This document shows, piece after piece, positions 45,560 through 55,091 of a stretch of 64,000 nt of DNA. Position numbers and translations under genes: made by a program. The notes beneath the pieces are model-generated. The model had not been told where the DNA came from and did not search any database. It worked only from the letters and a program-made list of their open reading frames with translations. Position 1 is the stretch's first letter. Each line of letters starts with the position of its first letter. Source of the DNA: Edaphobacter flagellatus (GTDB lineage: Bacteria; Acidobacteriota; Terriglobia; Terriglobales; Acidobacteriaceae); assembly GCF_025264665.1 (NCBI RefSeq), contig NZ_CP073697.1:3577501-3641500 (forward strand). Reading direction: 5' to 3'.

Positions 45560-46084
45560 ATGGCAAACGTAGCAGAGAAAACACGAGAGTTCCGCGCGGA
45601 GGCGAAGTTTCAGCGCACCAGCCCGCAGAAGGCGAAGCTCGTTCTGGATCTGATCAAGGGGCTCCGGGTGGAGCAGGCGATCAACACGGTCCATTTCAAC
45701 AACAAGCGCATTGCGCCGGTGGTCGAGAAGGTGCTGCGTTCGGCGGTTCAGAACGCCAACTACCTCTCGCAGGAGCAGGGACTCGACGTGGATGTCGATA
45801 ACCTCTACGTCAAGTCGGCTGTGGCCAACGAGGGTCCACGCATGAAGCGTATCCGCCCCGCCCCGATGGGCCGCGCGTTCCGCTATCAGCGTCGTCTCGC
45901 CCACATCATCGTGACCGTGGCTGAAAAGAACAAGCCGGGTGTCGCCACGACGATTGACGAGCCGGCAGCGGCTCCGGCGGCAAAGAAGTCCGCCAAGAAG
46001 ACGGCCACCAAGACCGCGGCAAAGAAGGCTCCGGCCAAGAAGGCCGCAGCGAAGAAGACAGCGACCAAGAAAGCCGCGAAGTAA
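45560..46084 (+). CDS. rplV: 50S ribosomal protein L22 with histone H1-like C-terminal tail
   Basis: L22 reaches into the exit tunnel with a beta-hairpin. Residues 1-125 are the normal L22 core (RTSPQKAKLVLDLIKGLRVE, GPRMKRIRPAPMGRAFRYQR, HIIVTV). The protein is 174 residues long, against about 110-120. Residues 135-174 are an Ala/Lys/Thr/Pro tail made of AKK-type repeats, resembling the C-terminus of histone H1-like bacterial proteins. The tail would be disordered and strongly basic, so it may bind rRNA on the ribosome surface. That role is inference. Confidence 0.96.
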   Translation: MANVAEKTREFRAEAKFQRTSPQKAKLVLDLIKGLRVEQAINTVHFNNKRIAPVVEKVLRSAVQNANYLSQEQGLDVDVDNLYVKSAVANEGPRMKRIRPAPMGRAFRYQRRLAHIIVTVAEKNKPGVATTIDEPAAAPAAKKSAKKTATKTAAKKAPAKKAAAKKTATKKAAK

Positions 46085-46176
46085 GCGGAATTCAACAGTC
46101 TGCTTGAGTTAGAATAGAAGTTTTGCAGCATCGCCCGCCGGCTCAACCGGTCAGGAGCGGAGAGTAAAGGGAAGCT

Positions 46177-46851
46177 ATGGGACAGAAAGTCCATCCGTAT
46201 GGGTTTCGCCTCGGCGTAAACAAGCCGTGGAAGTCGCGCTGGTTCGTCGAGCGTGGCTATGACAAGCTGCTGGTCGAAGATGTCAAGCTCAAGGCTGAGC
46301 TGCGCGACAAGCTCAAGGCCGCGGGCGTCAGCTCGGTCGAAGTCGAGCGTCCCGGCAACAAGTTGCGCCTGATCATCCGCACGGCACGTCCGGGCATCAT
46401 CATCGGGCGCAAGGGCGCCGAGATCGACAAACTCAAGGCCGATATTCAGAAGCGCACCAATCGCGAGGTGTTTGTCGACATCCTCGAGGTGAATAAGCCC
46501 GAGCTTGACGCTCAACTGGTTGCCGAGAACATTGCGCTGCAGCTGGAGAAGCGTGTCAGCTTCCGTCGTGCGATGCGCAAGTCGGTGGATTCGGCTCTGC
46601 GTTTCGGCTGCAAGGGAATCAAGGTTCGTGTCTCGGGCCGCCTGAACGGCAACGAGATCGCGCGCTCGGAGTGGTATCTGCAGGGCCGTCTGCCGCTGCA
46701 CACGCTGCGCGCCGATATCGACTACGGCTTTGCCGAAGCGAAGACGACCTACGGCATCATTGGCGTGAAGACCTGGGTCTACCGCGGCGATATCTACGAG
46801 CAGAAGAAGCGTCGCGAGCAGGGTACGACCGCCGGCGTCTTCGCGTCGTAA
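46177..46851 (+). CDS. rpsC: 30S ribosomal protein S3
   Basis: S3 lies at the mRNA entry of the 30S head and takes part in helicase activity. The 224-residue protein has [20 protein letters not shown], the KH motif [18 protein letters not shown] and [20 protein letters not shown], ending [15 protein letters not shown]. Upstream is a 92-base gap from rplV with an AAGGGAAG-like ribosome site. Confidence 0.98.
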   Translation: MGQKVHPYGFRLGVNKPWKSRWFVERGYDKLLVEDVKLKAELRDKLKAAGVSSVEVERPGNKLRLIIRTARPGIIIGRKGAEIDKLKADIQKRTNREVFVDILEVNKPELDAQLVAENIALQLEKRVSFRRAMRKSVDSALRFGCKGIKVRVSGRLNGNEIARSEWYLQGRLPLHTLRADIDYGFAEAKTTYGIIGVKTWVYRGDIYEQKKRREQGTTAGVFAS

Positions 46852-46920
46852 ACGAAGGTTTGAATTTGAGCCGGTTCCGGTTATTGCCGGGGCCGGCAGT
46901 TGAAAGCTAGGGGTTTCGTT

Positions 46921-47355
46921 ATGTTATTGCCAAAGAAGGTGAAGTATCGCAAGCAGCAGCGCGGCCGTATGACCGGCAAGGCGTGGCGCGGCTCCGATCT
47001 CTCGTTCGGCGACTACGGCCTGAAGGTTCTGGAGTGCGGTTATATTACCGACCGCCAGATCGAAGCCAGCCGTATCGCGATGACGCGTTTCATCAAACGC
47101 GGCGGTAAAGTGTGGCTGCGCCTGTTCCCGGACAAGCCGATCACGAAGAAGCCGGCCGAAACTCGTATGGGTAAGGGTAAGGGCGCTCCGGATCATTGGG
47201 TCTGCGTCGTTCGTCCGGGCAGGATCCTGTTCGAGATGGAAGGCGTCAACCCGGAGATGGCCAAAGAGGCGATGCGCCTGGCCGCTCACAAGCTGCCGCT
47301 TAAGACCACGTTCGTCCAGCGCCACGACGTTCAGACAACGGTCGCGGCCAAGTAA
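46921..47355 (+). CDS. rplP: 50S ribosomal protein L16
   Basis: L16 organises the A-site region of 23S rRNA. I start it at ATG 46921 ([20 protein letters not shown]), giving the normal 144 residues; the in-frame codons upstream show no homology. [40 protein letters not shown] and the C-terminal [16 protein letters not shown] are standard. It is followed by rpmC after 24 bases. Confidence 0.98.
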   Translation: MLLPKKVKYRKQQRGRMTGKAWRGSDLSFGDYGLKVLECGYITDRQIEASRIAMTRFIKRGGKVWLRLFPDKPITKKPAETRMGKGKGAPDHWVCVVRPGRILFEMEGVNPEMAKEAMRLAAHKLPLKTTFVQRHDVQTTVAAK

Positions 47356-47379
47356 GAATTCGTTTCAAGGAAGAGACAC

Positions 47380-47634
47380 ATGGAACTCGAGAAGATTCGT
47401 AACCTCAGTGACGATGAGCTCAAGAGCGAGCAGACGAAGGCTGCCGAGCAGCTGTTTCGCATTCGCTTTCAGCAGAGCCTCGGCAACAATGAGGGCGTCA
47501 AGAAGCTGCGGTCGCTGAAGCTGGACGTCGCCCGCATCAAAACGGTCGCCCGCGAGCGTCAGCTTGGCCTCGCCAAGCCTGCGGCTGCCGCTGCACCTGC
47601 AAAGAGCACTCGCAAGAAAGCAAAGAAGGACTAA
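47380..47634 (+). CDS. rpmC: 50S ribosomal protein L29
   Basis: L29 is a small helical-hairpin protein near the exit tunnel. The core is ELEKIRNLSDDELKSEQTKA and LFRIRFQQSLGN, then LKLDVARIKTVARERQLGLA. At 84 residues it exceeds the typical 63-70 because of an Ala/Lys-rich C-terminal tail (KPAAAAAPAKSTRKKAKKD). rpsQ begins three bases after its stop. Confidence 0.96.
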   Translation: MELEKIRNLSDDELKSEQTKAAEQLFRIRFQQSLGNNEGVKKLRSLKLDVARIKTVARERQLGLAKPAAAAAPAKSTRKKAKKD

Positions 47635-47637
47635 GCC

Positions 47638-47970
47638 ATGGCAGAGACTACAAACAAGACCGAAGCCACCGAGCAGACCGCATCCCGTCGTAACGAGAAG
47701 GTCGGCCTGGTCGTCTCGACCAAGATGCAGAAGACGATCGTTGTCGAGATCGAGATGCGAAAAGCGCACCCGAAGTACAAGCGCGTAATCAAGTCGAATA
47801 AGAAGTTCTACGCGCACGACGAGCAGAACTCGGCCCGCGTAGGCGACGTGGTTCGCATCCGCGAGGTTCGCCCGCTTTCGAAGCTGAAGCGCTGGTCGCT
47901 CGAAGAGATCGTCCGCCGTAGCTCGCTTGCATTGGCGGAAGAGAAGGAACCGGCGGTTGAGGCGAAGTAG
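47638..47970 (+). CDS. rpsQ: 30S ribosomal protein S17 with extended termini
   Basis: S17 is an OB-fold primary binding protein of the 16S 5' domain. The core runs from GLVVSTKMQKTIVVEIEMRK through HPKYKRVIKSNKKFYAHDE to GDVVRIREVRPLSKLKRWSL. The protein has 110 residues, against about 85. A 20-residue polar N-terminal segment (AETTNKTEATEQTASRRNEK) and a Glu-rich C-terminus account for the difference. It is the last gene of the S10 set. Confidence 0.97.
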   Translation: MAETTNKTEATEQTASRRNEKVGLVVSTKMQKTIVVEIEMRKAHPKYKRVIKSNKKFYAHDEQNSARVGDVVRIREVRPLSKLKRWSLEEIVRRSSLALAEEKEPAVEAK

Positions 47971-48034
47971 CCTCAAAAGAGATTGGGATTGCCAGGGAAG
48001 CTAATATCCCGGCCGAACCACCAGGAGAAGAACG

Positions 48035-48406
48035 ATGGCAGTGCAAATGAGAACAATTCTTGACGTGGCCGATAACTCCGGCGCGCGCAAGCTGCAGGTG
48101 ATCCTGCCCCTCGGTGGCGGTCTCGGTAAGATCGCTGGCCTGGGTGATGTCGTTACGGCAGCCGTCAAAGAAGCTGCTCCGGACGGAACGGTGAAGAAGG
48201 GCAAGGTCGTGAAGGCCGTGATCGTGCGTACCCGCAAGGAATCGCGCCGCAAGGACGGGACCTATATCCGCTTCGATCAGAATGCCGCTGTGGTGATCAA
48301 CGATGCGATGGAGCCGGTTGGCACTCGCGTCTTCGGCCCCGTGGCCCGTGAGCTTCGCGAGAAGAAGTTTCTCAAGATCGTCTCGCTTGCACCCGAGGTC
48401 ATCTAG
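48035..48406 (+). CDS. rplN: 50S ribosomal protein L14
   Basis: L14 contacts the 30S subunit at bridge B8 and RsfS. The 123-residue product has [60 protein letters not shown] and the C-terminal [20 protein letters not shown]. Length is standard. It opens the spc set 64 bases after rpsQ with no strong promoter visible between. Confidence 0.98.
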   Translation: MAVQMRTILDVADNSGARKLQVILPLGGGLGKIAGLGDVVTAAVKEAAPDGTVKKGKVVKAVIVRTRKESRRKDGTYIRFDQNAAVVINDAMEPVGTRVFGPVARELREKKFLKIVSLAPEVI

Positions 48407-48485
48407 TTTCATAGCGCCGCGAGTGTTGCGGTGACATTAAGCGGATTCCGGCTCCGACAGATTGCCGAGGGCAGGAGAGGTATTT

Positions 48486-48821
48486 ATGGCAGGCATCAAG
48501 ATTAAGCGCAACGATACGGTCGAAGTGATCGCAGGCAAAGATAAGGGCAGGCGTGGCCGTGTGCTTCGCGTGATCGCAGACAAGCAGCGCGTTTTGGTTG
48601 AGCACGTGATGATGGTGAAAAAGCATGTGAAGCCGAATCCGCAGCGCAATATCAAGGGCGGTATCGCAGAGCAGGAGTCACCGATCCATATCTCGAACGT
48701 GATGCTGGTTGATGGCGAGGGTAATAAGACCCGCGTTGGAGCGCGAGTCGAGGGCGACAAGAAGGTTCGTGTCTCGAAGGCAAGCGGCAATGTGATCGCC
48801 GAGAAGAAGACAAAGAAGTAA
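48486..48821 (+). CDS. rplX: 50S ribosomal protein L24
   Basis: L24 initiates 50S assembly through its KOW domain. I start it at ATG 48486 after GGAGAGG, giving 111 residues. The KOW motif is NDTVEVIAGKDKGRRGRVLR. VEHVMMVKKHVKPNPQRNIK and GGIAEQESPIHISNVMLV are the other conserved parts, ending RVSKASGNVIAEKKTKK. Confidence 0.97.
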   Translation: MAGIKIKRNDTVEVIAGKDKGRRGRVLRVIADKQRVLVEHVMMVKKHVKPNPQRNIKGGIAEQESPIHISNVMLVDGEGNKTRVGARVEGDKKVRVSKASGNVIAEKKTKK

Positions 48822-48925
48822 GGCAGAGATTCAGTCGTAAGGTAGTAGAAATTCAAAAGGTTCACCCCACGAAACGGTAAACGGCATCAGCCAACCCGGA
48901 ACCGTGGAGAAAGCGAAGAAACGAA

Positions 48926-49477
48926 ATGGCAGTGTCACGATTTAAAGAGAAGTACGAGAAAGAGATCAAGCCGGCTCTTGCGAAAGAGTTGAACATCGAG
49001 AATGTGATGGCGATCCCGAAGCTTGAGAAGATCGTCGTCAATATGGGTCTGGGCGAAGCGACACAGAACGTCAAGATCATGGATCCGCTGGTGGCCGATC
49101 TTGCTGCAATCACCGGCCAGAAGCCCGTGACGACCAAGGCGAAGAAATCCATCGCCGCCTTCAAGGTTCGTGAGGGCATGCCGATCGGTGCAATGGTCAC
49201 TCTGCGCGGCGATGCGATGTACGAGTTTCTGGACCGCCTGATCTCGATCGCTCTTCCTCGCGTCCGCGACTTCCGCGGTGTTTCTTCGAAGAGTTTCGAT
49301 GGCCGCGGCAACTATACGCTCGGTCTGCGTGACCAGCTTATCTTCGCTGAAATCGACTATGCGAAGGTCGACAAGATCAAGGGCATGAATGTCACCATCG
49401 TGACGACAGCCCAGGACGACAATGGCGCTCGCGCCCTGCTTCGCGGATTCGGTATGCCGTTCCGCCAGGGAGCATAG
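48926..49477 (+). CDS. rplE: 50S ribosomal protein L5
   Basis: L5 binds 5S rRNA and the P-site tRNA. The 183-residue product has [60 protein letters not shown], and [21 protein letters not shown] gap of 104 bases precedes it. Spc operons are often controlled by S8 near this position in enterobacteria; I cannot see an obvious copy of that site. Confidence 0.98.
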   Translation: MAVSRFKEKYEKEIKPALAKELNIENVMAIPKLEKIVVNMGLGEATQNVKIMDPLVADLAAITGQKPVTTKAKKSIAAFKVREGMPIGAMVTLRGDAMYEFLDRLISIALPRVRDFRGVSSKSFDGRGNYTLGLRDQLIFAEIDYAKVDKIKGMNVTIVTTAQDDNGARALLRGFGMPFRQGA

Positions 49478-49511
49478 CTCAACAGGTTTTGAAGGATAGA
49501 GAGTAAAGGTT

Positions 49512-49697
49512 ATGTCAACTACTGCAAAGCGCGTCAAAGACGCAAGTAAGCCGAAGTTCAAGTCCCGCAAGCACAACCGCTGCCAGCTCTGCGGTCGTCC
49601 TCGCGCCTTCCTTCGTAAGTTTGGCGTCTGCCGTCTCTGCTTTCGCTCGCTCGCTCTCAAGGGAGAGATTCCGGGCGTCGTGAAGTCGAGCTGGTAA
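49512..49697 (+). CDS. rpsN: 30S ribosomal protein S14, zinc-binding type Z
   Basis: The short, zinc-binding form of S14 (61 residues). The two CXXC knuckles are visible in [20 protein letters not shown]. The C-terminal [15 protein letters not shown] is typical of type Z proteins. The zinc-free long form used under zinc starvation is not in this window. It is followed by an unusually long 207-base gap before rpsH. Confidence 0.97.
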   Translation: MSTTAKRVKDASKPKFKSRKHNRCQLCGRPRAFLRKFGVCRLCFRSLALKGEIPGVVKSSW

Positions 49698-49722
49698 AGA
49701 CTGTTCTCGGGCGAAGTTTGCC

Positions 49723-49731
49723 TGATATACT
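49723..49731 (+). promoter_or_regulatory. Extended -10 promoter candidate inside the spc operon
   Basis: TG-A-TATACT at 49723-49731 is close to the extended -10 consensus. The -35 side is weak. It lies at the start of the 207-base rpsN-rpsH gap and could give an internal transcript of rpsH onward. The gap also contains CAGACGT and ACGTCTG about 55 bases apart, able to pair over distance. Confidence 0.45.
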
Positions 49732-49904
49732 AATTTCATCATCCGCATGTGGAGGATTTTGTCCGCATGCTCGATCCAGAGACCTCATTCAAGCTACGGC
49801 TTAGGGTGCAGACGTCTGGAACGTAACCAAGCAAGGCAACAAGGCATTCCCGCTGGTTCTCGTAAGCATACGTCTGCGAGCGAACGGGGGATGAAGGAGA
49901 TTGA

Positions 49905-50303
49905 ATGAACCTCACTGATCCAGTAGCAGACTTTTTGACCCGTATCCGTAACTCCATTCGTGCTCGCCACCAGAAGCTCGACGTTCCGGCCTCGAAATTG
50001 AAGGCCGAGATTGCTCGCATTCTGAAAGACGAGGGTTACATCGCAAACTACAAGGCGACCGAAGAAAACGGACAGCGGATTCTGCGTGTGTACCTGAAGT
50101 ACGGCACCAATAATGAAGCTGCCATCCGTGATCTGCAGCGTGTTTCGCGTCCCGGCTGCCGCGTATATGTAGGCCGCGATGAGATTCGCCGCGTTCAGGG
50201 CGGACTTGGTATCTCGATTATGACCACCCCGAAGGGGGTGATGACGGGTCGCCAGGCTCGCCGCGAAGGTGTTGGCGGCGAGATCCTCTGCGAAGTCTGG
50301 TAG
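49905..50303 (+). CDS. rpsH: 30S ribosomal protein S8
   Basis: S8 binds the central domain of 16S rRNA and represses the spc operon in E. coli. The 132-residue product has NLTDPVADFLTRIRNSIRAR, SKLKAEIARILKDEGYIANY, and the RNA-binding C-terminal LGISIMTTPKGVMTGRQARR with GGEILCEVW. The long leader upstream is unusual within an spc operon. Confidence 0.98.
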   Translation: MNLTDPVADFLTRIRNSIRARHQKLDVPASKLKAEIARILKDEGYIANYKATEENGQRILRVYLKYGTNNEAAIRDLQRVSRPGCRVYVGRDEIRRVQGGLGISIMTTPKGVMTGRQARREGVGGEILCEVW

Positions 50304-50414
50304 TACCGCTTCGCAGTCTTTGCAGGTTTTGTTTTACCGGCAATGAAAGTTGCCGTTGGCTGCAGTGGAACTCGATCCCGATCGAGAGACTCGCAAGCCG
50401 CTAAAGGATTTGAA

Positions 50415-50954
50415 ATGTCACGTATTGGTAGGAAGCCGATTCCGGTTCCCGCAGGCGTCAAGTATACGGTTAACGGCAATACGGTTCTGGTTGAAGGCCC
50501 GAAGGGCAAGGTTACGGCTCTGCTGCCGCAGGGGATCAAGCTGGTCCAAAAGGACGGCACGATCGTTGCCGAGCGCGAGAACGACAAGCAGGCTGCGTTT
50601 CATGGCCTTGCCCGCGCATTGGTCTTCAATGCAGTTCAAGGCGTTACCGCTGGCTGGACGAAGGAGCTAGATATCGTTGGTATCGGTTACCGTGTCGAGA
50701 TGAAGGGCAAGAATACCGTAGTGTTCACGCTGGGCTTCTCGCACCCGATCGAGTTCCCGCTGCCCACCGGCATTACCGTCGAGATTGATCCGAAGCAGAC
50801 GCATCTGACCATCGCCGGCGTTGACCGCCAGAAGGTGGGGCAGGTTGCCGCCGATATGCGTGCGCTGCGCAAGCCCGATCCGTACAAGAATAAGGGCGTT
50901 CGTTATACCGGAGAGAAGCTGAAGAAGAAGGTTGGTAAGACCGGAGCCAAGTAA
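50415..50954 (+). CDS. rplF: 50S ribosomal protein L6
   Basis: L6 supports the factor-binding site. I start it at ATG 50415 ([19 protein letters not shown]) after AAAGGATT, giving 179 residues; upstream codons lack homology. Two related beta-alpha domains are present, with [58 protein letters not shown] and the C-terminal [20 protein letters not shown]. Confidence 0.98.
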   Translation: MSRIGRKPIPVPAGVKYTVNGNTVLVEGPKGKVTALLPQGIKLVQKDGTIVAERENDKQAAFHGLARALVFNAVQGVTAGWTKELDIVGIGYRVEMKGKNTVVFTLGFSHPIEFPLPTGITVEIDPKQTHLTIAGVDRQKVGQVAADMRALRKPDPYKNKGVRYTGEKLKKKVGKTGAK

Positions 50955-51116
50955 GGTCCGGCCGTAGCCGCAAGTTAGGAACCGGAGGCTGGGTTGGAGT
51001 TGTCCCGGCAGATTGAGGAAACTCAGATTCACCCTCCGGTCCCTGTTCCCGATTGAGAAAGTTGAAGCCGAACGTCGTCAGCATTCTGGCGACGCTGTTA
51101 GGAAAGGAAACGAACT

Positions 51117-51482
51117 ATGATTACTCCTCGCAAGCGCGACGTTATCCGCAAACGTGTCCATACGCGTATCCGCGAAAAGCTCGCCGGTACGGCAGAGCGT
51201 CCTCGTCTGAACGTTTATCGTTCGCTCGACCACATTTACACACAGCTGATCGATGATGCGAACGGTGTCACGCTGGCTTCTGCTTCGACGCTCACCAAGA
51301 AGGGCGAAGCAAAGAAGACCGGTGGCAACATTGCTGCGGCCACTGAGGTCGGCAAGCTGATCGCTGAGCGTGCGCAGGCCAAGGGCATCAAGAAGGTGGT
51401 CTTCGACCGCGGCGGTTATCTCTATCACGGCCGTATCAAGGCTCTGGCCGACGCAGCCCGCGAGGCGGGTCTGGAGTTCTAA
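51117..51482 (+). CDS. rplR: 50S ribosomal protein L18
   Basis: L18 joins 5S rRNA to the large subunit. The 121-residue product has [40 protein letters not shown], and [20 protein letters not shown]. It starts with ATG after AGGAAAGGA. The gap from rplF is 162 bases, longer than usual, and I see no clear element in it. Confidence 0.98.
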   Translation: MITPRKRDVIRKRVHTRIREKLAGTAERPRLNVYRSLDHIYTQLIDDANGVTLASASTLTKKGEAKKTGGNIAAATEVGKLIAERAQAKGIKKVVFDRGGYLYHGRIKALADAAREAGLEF

Positions 51483-51538
51483 GTTTCTTTTGAACGGCGC
51501 TCGCAGGATCGAGCAGCCAGAAAGCTGGATAAGACACT

Positions 51539-52045
51539 ATGGCAACAAGAAAGAAGATCGACGCGAACAAGCTCAACCTGAAGGACCAGGTCGTCAGCAT
51601 CAACCGCGTCACCAAGGTCGTCAAGGGTGGCAAGAATATGTCTTTTGCCGCGCTGGTTGTTATCGGCGACCCGGCTGAGGGTGTTGTTGGCTACGGTTCG
51701 GGTAAGGCGAAGGAAGTGCCTCAGGCCATCCGCAAGGGCATCGAAGCCGCCAAGAAGAACCTCTTCAAGGTAAACCTGACCGAGACCTCGATTCCGCATC
51801 AGGTGCTGGGCCACTACGGCGCAGGCCAGGTGATGCTGAAGCCTGCTCCTGAGGGTACTGGTGTCATCGCCGGAGGCACGGTTCGTGCAGTGATGACTTC
51901 GGCTGGCGTGCAGAACGTGCTGACCAAGTCCATCGGCACCAAGAATCCGCATAATGTTGTCAAGGCCACCTTCGATGCTCTTGCGCAGCTGCGTAACAAG
52001 ACCGAAGTTGCCGCACTGCGCGGCAAGGCCGAAGAAGAGCTGTAA
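51539..52045 (+). CDS. rpsE: 30S ribosomal protein S5
   Basis: S5 acts in decoding fidelity and mRNA unwinding. The 168-residue product has [60 protein letters not shown] and [19 protein letters not shown] loop seen as [20 protein letters not shown]. The spectinomycin loop near VVKGGKN appears normal. Confidence 0.98.
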   Translation: MATRKKIDANKLNLKDQVVSINRVTKVVKGGKNMSFAALVVIGDPAEGVVGYGSGKAKEVPQAIRKGIEAAKKNLFKVNLTETSIPHQVLGHYGAGQVMLKPAPEGTGVIAGGTVRAVMTSAGVQNVLTKSIGTKNPHNVVKATFDALAQLRNKTEVAALRGKAEEEL

Positions 52046-52082
52046 GCAAAGTTTTTGAGAAGTGTAAGAGGAGTTTCTAGCT

Positions 52083-52271
52083 ATGGCCGAAACCAAAGCC
52101 AAAATCAAGCTGCAGTATTTCCGCTCGAAGATTGCTACGCCGGAGAAGCACAAGCTCGTTGTTAAGGGCCTCGGCTTCACCAAGCTGAACCAGATCGTTG
52201 AGCGTGAGGACACGCCGTCTATCCGCGGCATGGTCGCAAAGATTCCCCATCTCGTGCGTATCGTCGAGTAG
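52083..52271 (+). CDS. rpmD: 50S ribosomal protein L30
   Basis: A 62-residue L30 with the core IKLQYFRSKIATPEKHKLVV, KGLGFTKLNQIVEREDTPSI and RGMVAKIPHLVRIVE. The length is typical of bacterial L30. It lies 37 bases after rpsE in standard order. Confidence 0.97.
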   Translation: MAETKAKIKLQYFRSKIATPEKHKLVVKGLGFTKLNQIVEREDTPSIRGMVAKIPHLVRIVE

Positions 52272-52368
52272 GGAACCGGTGCCGCAGTAAGTCTTTACCG
52301 ATCACCTGAGAAGGTTGATCCCAAATGCGAGTCGGGAGCGATCCTCCCGGCGTTATAGCGAGGAAATC

Positions 52369-52830
52369 ATGGCAATTCGTAATCTCTCTAATTTGAAGGC
52401 CCCTGCAAAGGCCAATAGCAACAAGAAGCGTGTCGGCCGCGGTATGGGCTCGGGTATGGGTAAGACTTCGACCCGTGGCCATAAGGGGCAGGGTTCGCGT
52501 TCTGGTTCGCGTCTGATGCGTGGCTTCGAAGGCGGCCAGATGCCGCTGCACCGCCGTCTGCCCAAGCGCGGCTTTACGAACATCTTCCGTACCGAGTACA
52601 CCGTGCTTGGCCTCGACCGTATTGCCGAGATCAACGCAGCCTCAAAGGAGACCGAGTTTACGCTCGAGAAGATCGTCGCGCTCGGCTTGCTACGCAAGAA
52701 GAATGGCCTGCTTAAGGTGTTGAATAACGGTGAGATCAAGGTTGCCGTTACGGTGCATGCGCATAAGTTTTCGAAGACTGCCCAGGAAGCGATCGAGAAG
52801 GCCGGCGGTAAGGCCGTTCTGATCGGCTAA
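52369..52830 (+). CDS. rplO: 50S ribosomal protein L15
   Basis: L15 is a late-assembly protein of the large subunit. I start it at ATG 52369 after GCGAGGAAAT, giving 153 residues. The basic Gly-rich N-terminus (KRVGRGMGSGMGKTSTRGHK, GQGSRSGSRLMRGFEGGQMP) and RLPKRGFTNIFRTEYTVLGL are typical. The C-terminal KFSKTAQEAIEKAGGKAVLI is standard. Confidence 0.98.
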   Translation: MAIRNLSNLKAPAKANSNKKRVGRGMGSGMGKTSTRGHKGQGSRSGSRLMRGFEGGQMPLHRRLPKRGFTNIFRTEYTVLGLDRIAEINAASKETEFTLEKIVALGLLRKKNGLLKVLNNGEIKVAVTVHAHKFSKTAQEAIEKAGGKAVLIG

Positions 52831-52929
52831 GCTGGACAGCATGTAAAATTCAGGCAGCGAGGGAGACGTCCCTCGCATCGCCGGTTCATCCGGTTTCTAC
52901 CTGCTCCACCCTCGAGGTTCTGCTTTCCG

Positions 52930-54342
52930 ATGTTTGACAAGTTTAAAAACATCTTCCGCATTCCAGACCTGCGCAAGCGCGTTTTCTTTACACTTGCTCT
53001 TCTGGCTGTTTATCGCCTGGGATCGCACATTCCTACCCCCGGCATCAATGGGCAGATGCTCGCTGAGTTCTTCAATCAGAACTCCGGTTCGGCGCTTGGA
53101 CTGGTCGACCTGTTTTCGGGTGGTAACCTGCGCAAGCTGACCATCTTTGCCCTCGGCATCATGCCGTATATCACGGCATCGATCATCTTCCAATTGCTAA
53201 CGGTCATTTATGAGCCGCTGGCGAAGCTGCAGAAGGAAGGCGAGCTTGGCCGCCGCAAGATTACGCAGTGGACGCGTTATGTCACGGTGCTGCTCGGTAT
53301 TATTCAGTCGTTTACCATTGCGCTGACGCTGACCAATACTTCGACCGGATCGTCGATGGTGACAATCCCGCGCGCTGCTTTCATTCCACTCTGCGTACTC
53401 ACGCTTACAGCTGGTACCGCCTTCATTATGTGGCTGGGCGAGCAGATTACGGAGCGCGGTATCGGCAACGGTATGTCGCTGCTGATCTTCACAGGTATTG
53501 TGGTTGGTCTGCCTAAGGGAATCGCCGAGCTTTATGACAAGGTGAAGACAAACGCCTGGGGAGCTTTCACTCCTGTGGCCGTGGCCATCCTAGTTGCGGG
53601 CATGATTGCGGTTGTTGCCTTCATCGTCTATGTCGAGCGTTCTGAGCGTCGCATCCCGGTGCAGTATGCGAAGCGTATCGTCGGCCGTCGTATGATGGGC
53701 GGTCAGTCGACCTTCCTTCCGCTCAAGGTGAACTCCGGCGGTGTGATGCCTGTCATCTTCGCGAGCTCGATTCTTTCGGCTCCGCTTCTATTTGCAGGCA
53801 TGAGTTTCTTCGGCAGTGGACCGCTGCGTGATACCAAGTTCTTCGGACCTATCCTGCAGTACATCTCGCCGGGTGAACCGCTGTATGAGCTTATCTTTGC
53901 GGCTGCGATCATTTTCTTTGCGTACTTCTATATCTCGATCGTCTTCCGTCCGGATGACATCGCAGATAACATGCGCAAGTATGGCGGCTTCATCCCCGGC
54001 ATTCGTCCCGGTAAGCGCACCGCAGATTTTATCAATGACATTCTGACCCGCATTACGCTGGTGGGTGCGCTTTATCTGATCATCATCGTCATGATTCCAC
54101 AGTTGATTATCAGTGGTATCCACTTTAATCATCTGTGGCTGGTCGGCCCAATCTTCGACAAGCTGCCGAGTTGGATGACGAACGGTCTTGGCGTGACCTT
54201 CTACTTCGGCGGCACGTCGTTGCTGATCGTCGTTGGCGTCGCGATGGATACGGTCCAGCAGATTGAATCGCAACTTATCATGCGTCACTATGACGGCTTC
54301 ACTCCGAAGAGCGGTCGTATTCGCGGACGCAAGAGCTGGTAG
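52930..54342 (+). CDS. secY: Protein translocase subunit SecY
   Basis: SecY forms the protein-conducting channel of the inner membrane. The 470-residue product has ten membrane segments. Signatures are FTLALLAVYRLGSHIPTPGI, GGNLRKLTIFALGIMPYITA (pore-region helix 2), RYVTVLLGIIQSF, TERGIGNGMSLLIFTGIVVG and RRMMGGQSTFLPLKVNSGGV (cytoplasmic loop that contacts ribosome and SecA). It ends with HYDGFTPKSGRIRGRKSW. adk follows 4 bases after the stop. Confidence 0.98.
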   Translation: MFDKFKNIFRIPDLRKRVFFTLALLAVYRLGSHIPTPGINGQMLAEFFNQNSGSALGLVDLFSGGNLRKLTIFALGIMPYITASIIFQLLTVIYEPLAKLQKEGELGRRKITQWTRYVTVLLGIIQSFTIALTLTNTSTGSSMVTIPRAAFIPLCVLTLTAGTAFIMWLGEQITERGIGNGMSLLIFTGIVVGLPKGIAELYDKVKTNAWGAFTPVAVAILVAGMIAVVAFIVYVERSERRIPVQYAKRIVGRRMMGGQSTFLPLKVNSGGVMPVIFASSILSAPLLFAGMSFFGSGPLRDTKFFGPILQYISPGEPLYELIFAAAIIFFAYFYISIVFRPDDIADNMRKYGGFIPGIRPGKRTADFINDILTRITLVGALYLIIIVMIPQLIISGIHFNHLWLVGPIFDKLPSWMTNGLGVTFYFGGTSLLIVVGVAMDTVQQIESQLIMRHYDGFTPKSGRIRGRKSW

Positions 54343-54346
54343 GGAA

Positions 54347-55087
54347 GTGGCAACATTGACTCAAGAATCCGCACACTCTCCGGCCTTGGCAGAACCATTT
54401 CTGCCGGGGCCGGTTCTTCTTCTGGGCGCTCCCGGTGTGGGTAAGGGGACGCAGGCACAGCTTCTGATGGCCGACTACGGCATTCCGCAGATCTCGACCG
54501 GAGATATTCTCCGCGACAACATTGCACGCGGTACGGACCTGGGCAAAGCGGCGAAGGGGCTTATGGATCAGGGGCAGCTCGTTTCTGACGAGATGGTCAA
54601 CGAGATGGTTGGCGCACGACTGGCTCAGCCCGATGTGAAGCGCGGTTACATTCTCGATGGGTATCCGCGTACGATTGGCCAGGCGGAGTGGCTGGATGCG
54701 CATCTGGTCTCACTGGAGCAGTCGGCTGGGGCCGTCGTTCTTCCGTTGGTAGCGGTGAATATTCGCGTTGATGAACAAGTGCTGCTGCGCCGTATTACGG
54801 GCCGCCGGATCTGCTCACAGTGCAAGCATATTTATAACGTTTACTTCAAAGCTCCGAAGCGGGAGGGCATTTGCGATATCGACGGTGCGCCTCTGCAGCA
54901 CCGCTCCGACGATACCGAGGCTGCATTCACGGAACGTATGAAGGCGTATCACGCGCTAACAGCTCCAGTGATTGAGCACTATTCGAAGCAGGGCCGTTTC
55001 CGCGAGGTCGACGGCGACCGCTCGGTTGAGGCGGTGACGGCGGCAATTGAGTTGTCGCTTCGTCAGCTTCGCCAGGTAGGACTCTAA
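54347..55087 (+). CDS. adk: Adenylate kinase with zinc-binding LID
   Basis: Adk equilibrates ATP + AMP with 2 ADP. The P-loop is LLLGAPGVGKGTQAQLL, the AMP site is ISTGDILRDNI, and DGYPRTIGQAEWLD follows. The LID contains CSQCKHIYNVYFKAP and later CDID, a C-X2-C...C-X2-D zinc site as in Gram-positive type enzymes. I start it at GTG 54347 (246 residues); TTG 54356 is nearly as good because AGGGAAG then has better spacing. About 20 residues precede the P-loop region, slightly longer than usual. Confidence 0.95.
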   Translation: MATLTQESAHSPALAEPFLPGPVLLLGAPGVGKGTQAQLLMADYGIPQISTGDILRDNIARGTDLGKAAKGLMDQGQLVSDEMVNEMVGARLAQPDVKRGYILDGYPRTIGQAEWLDAHLVSLEQSAGAVVLPLVAVNIRVDEQVLLRRITGRRICSQCKHIYNVYFKAPKREGICDIDGAPLQHRSDDTEAAFTERMKAYHALTAPVIEHYSKQGRFREVDGDRSVEAVTAAIELSLRQLRQVGL

Positions 55088-55091
55088 CTCA

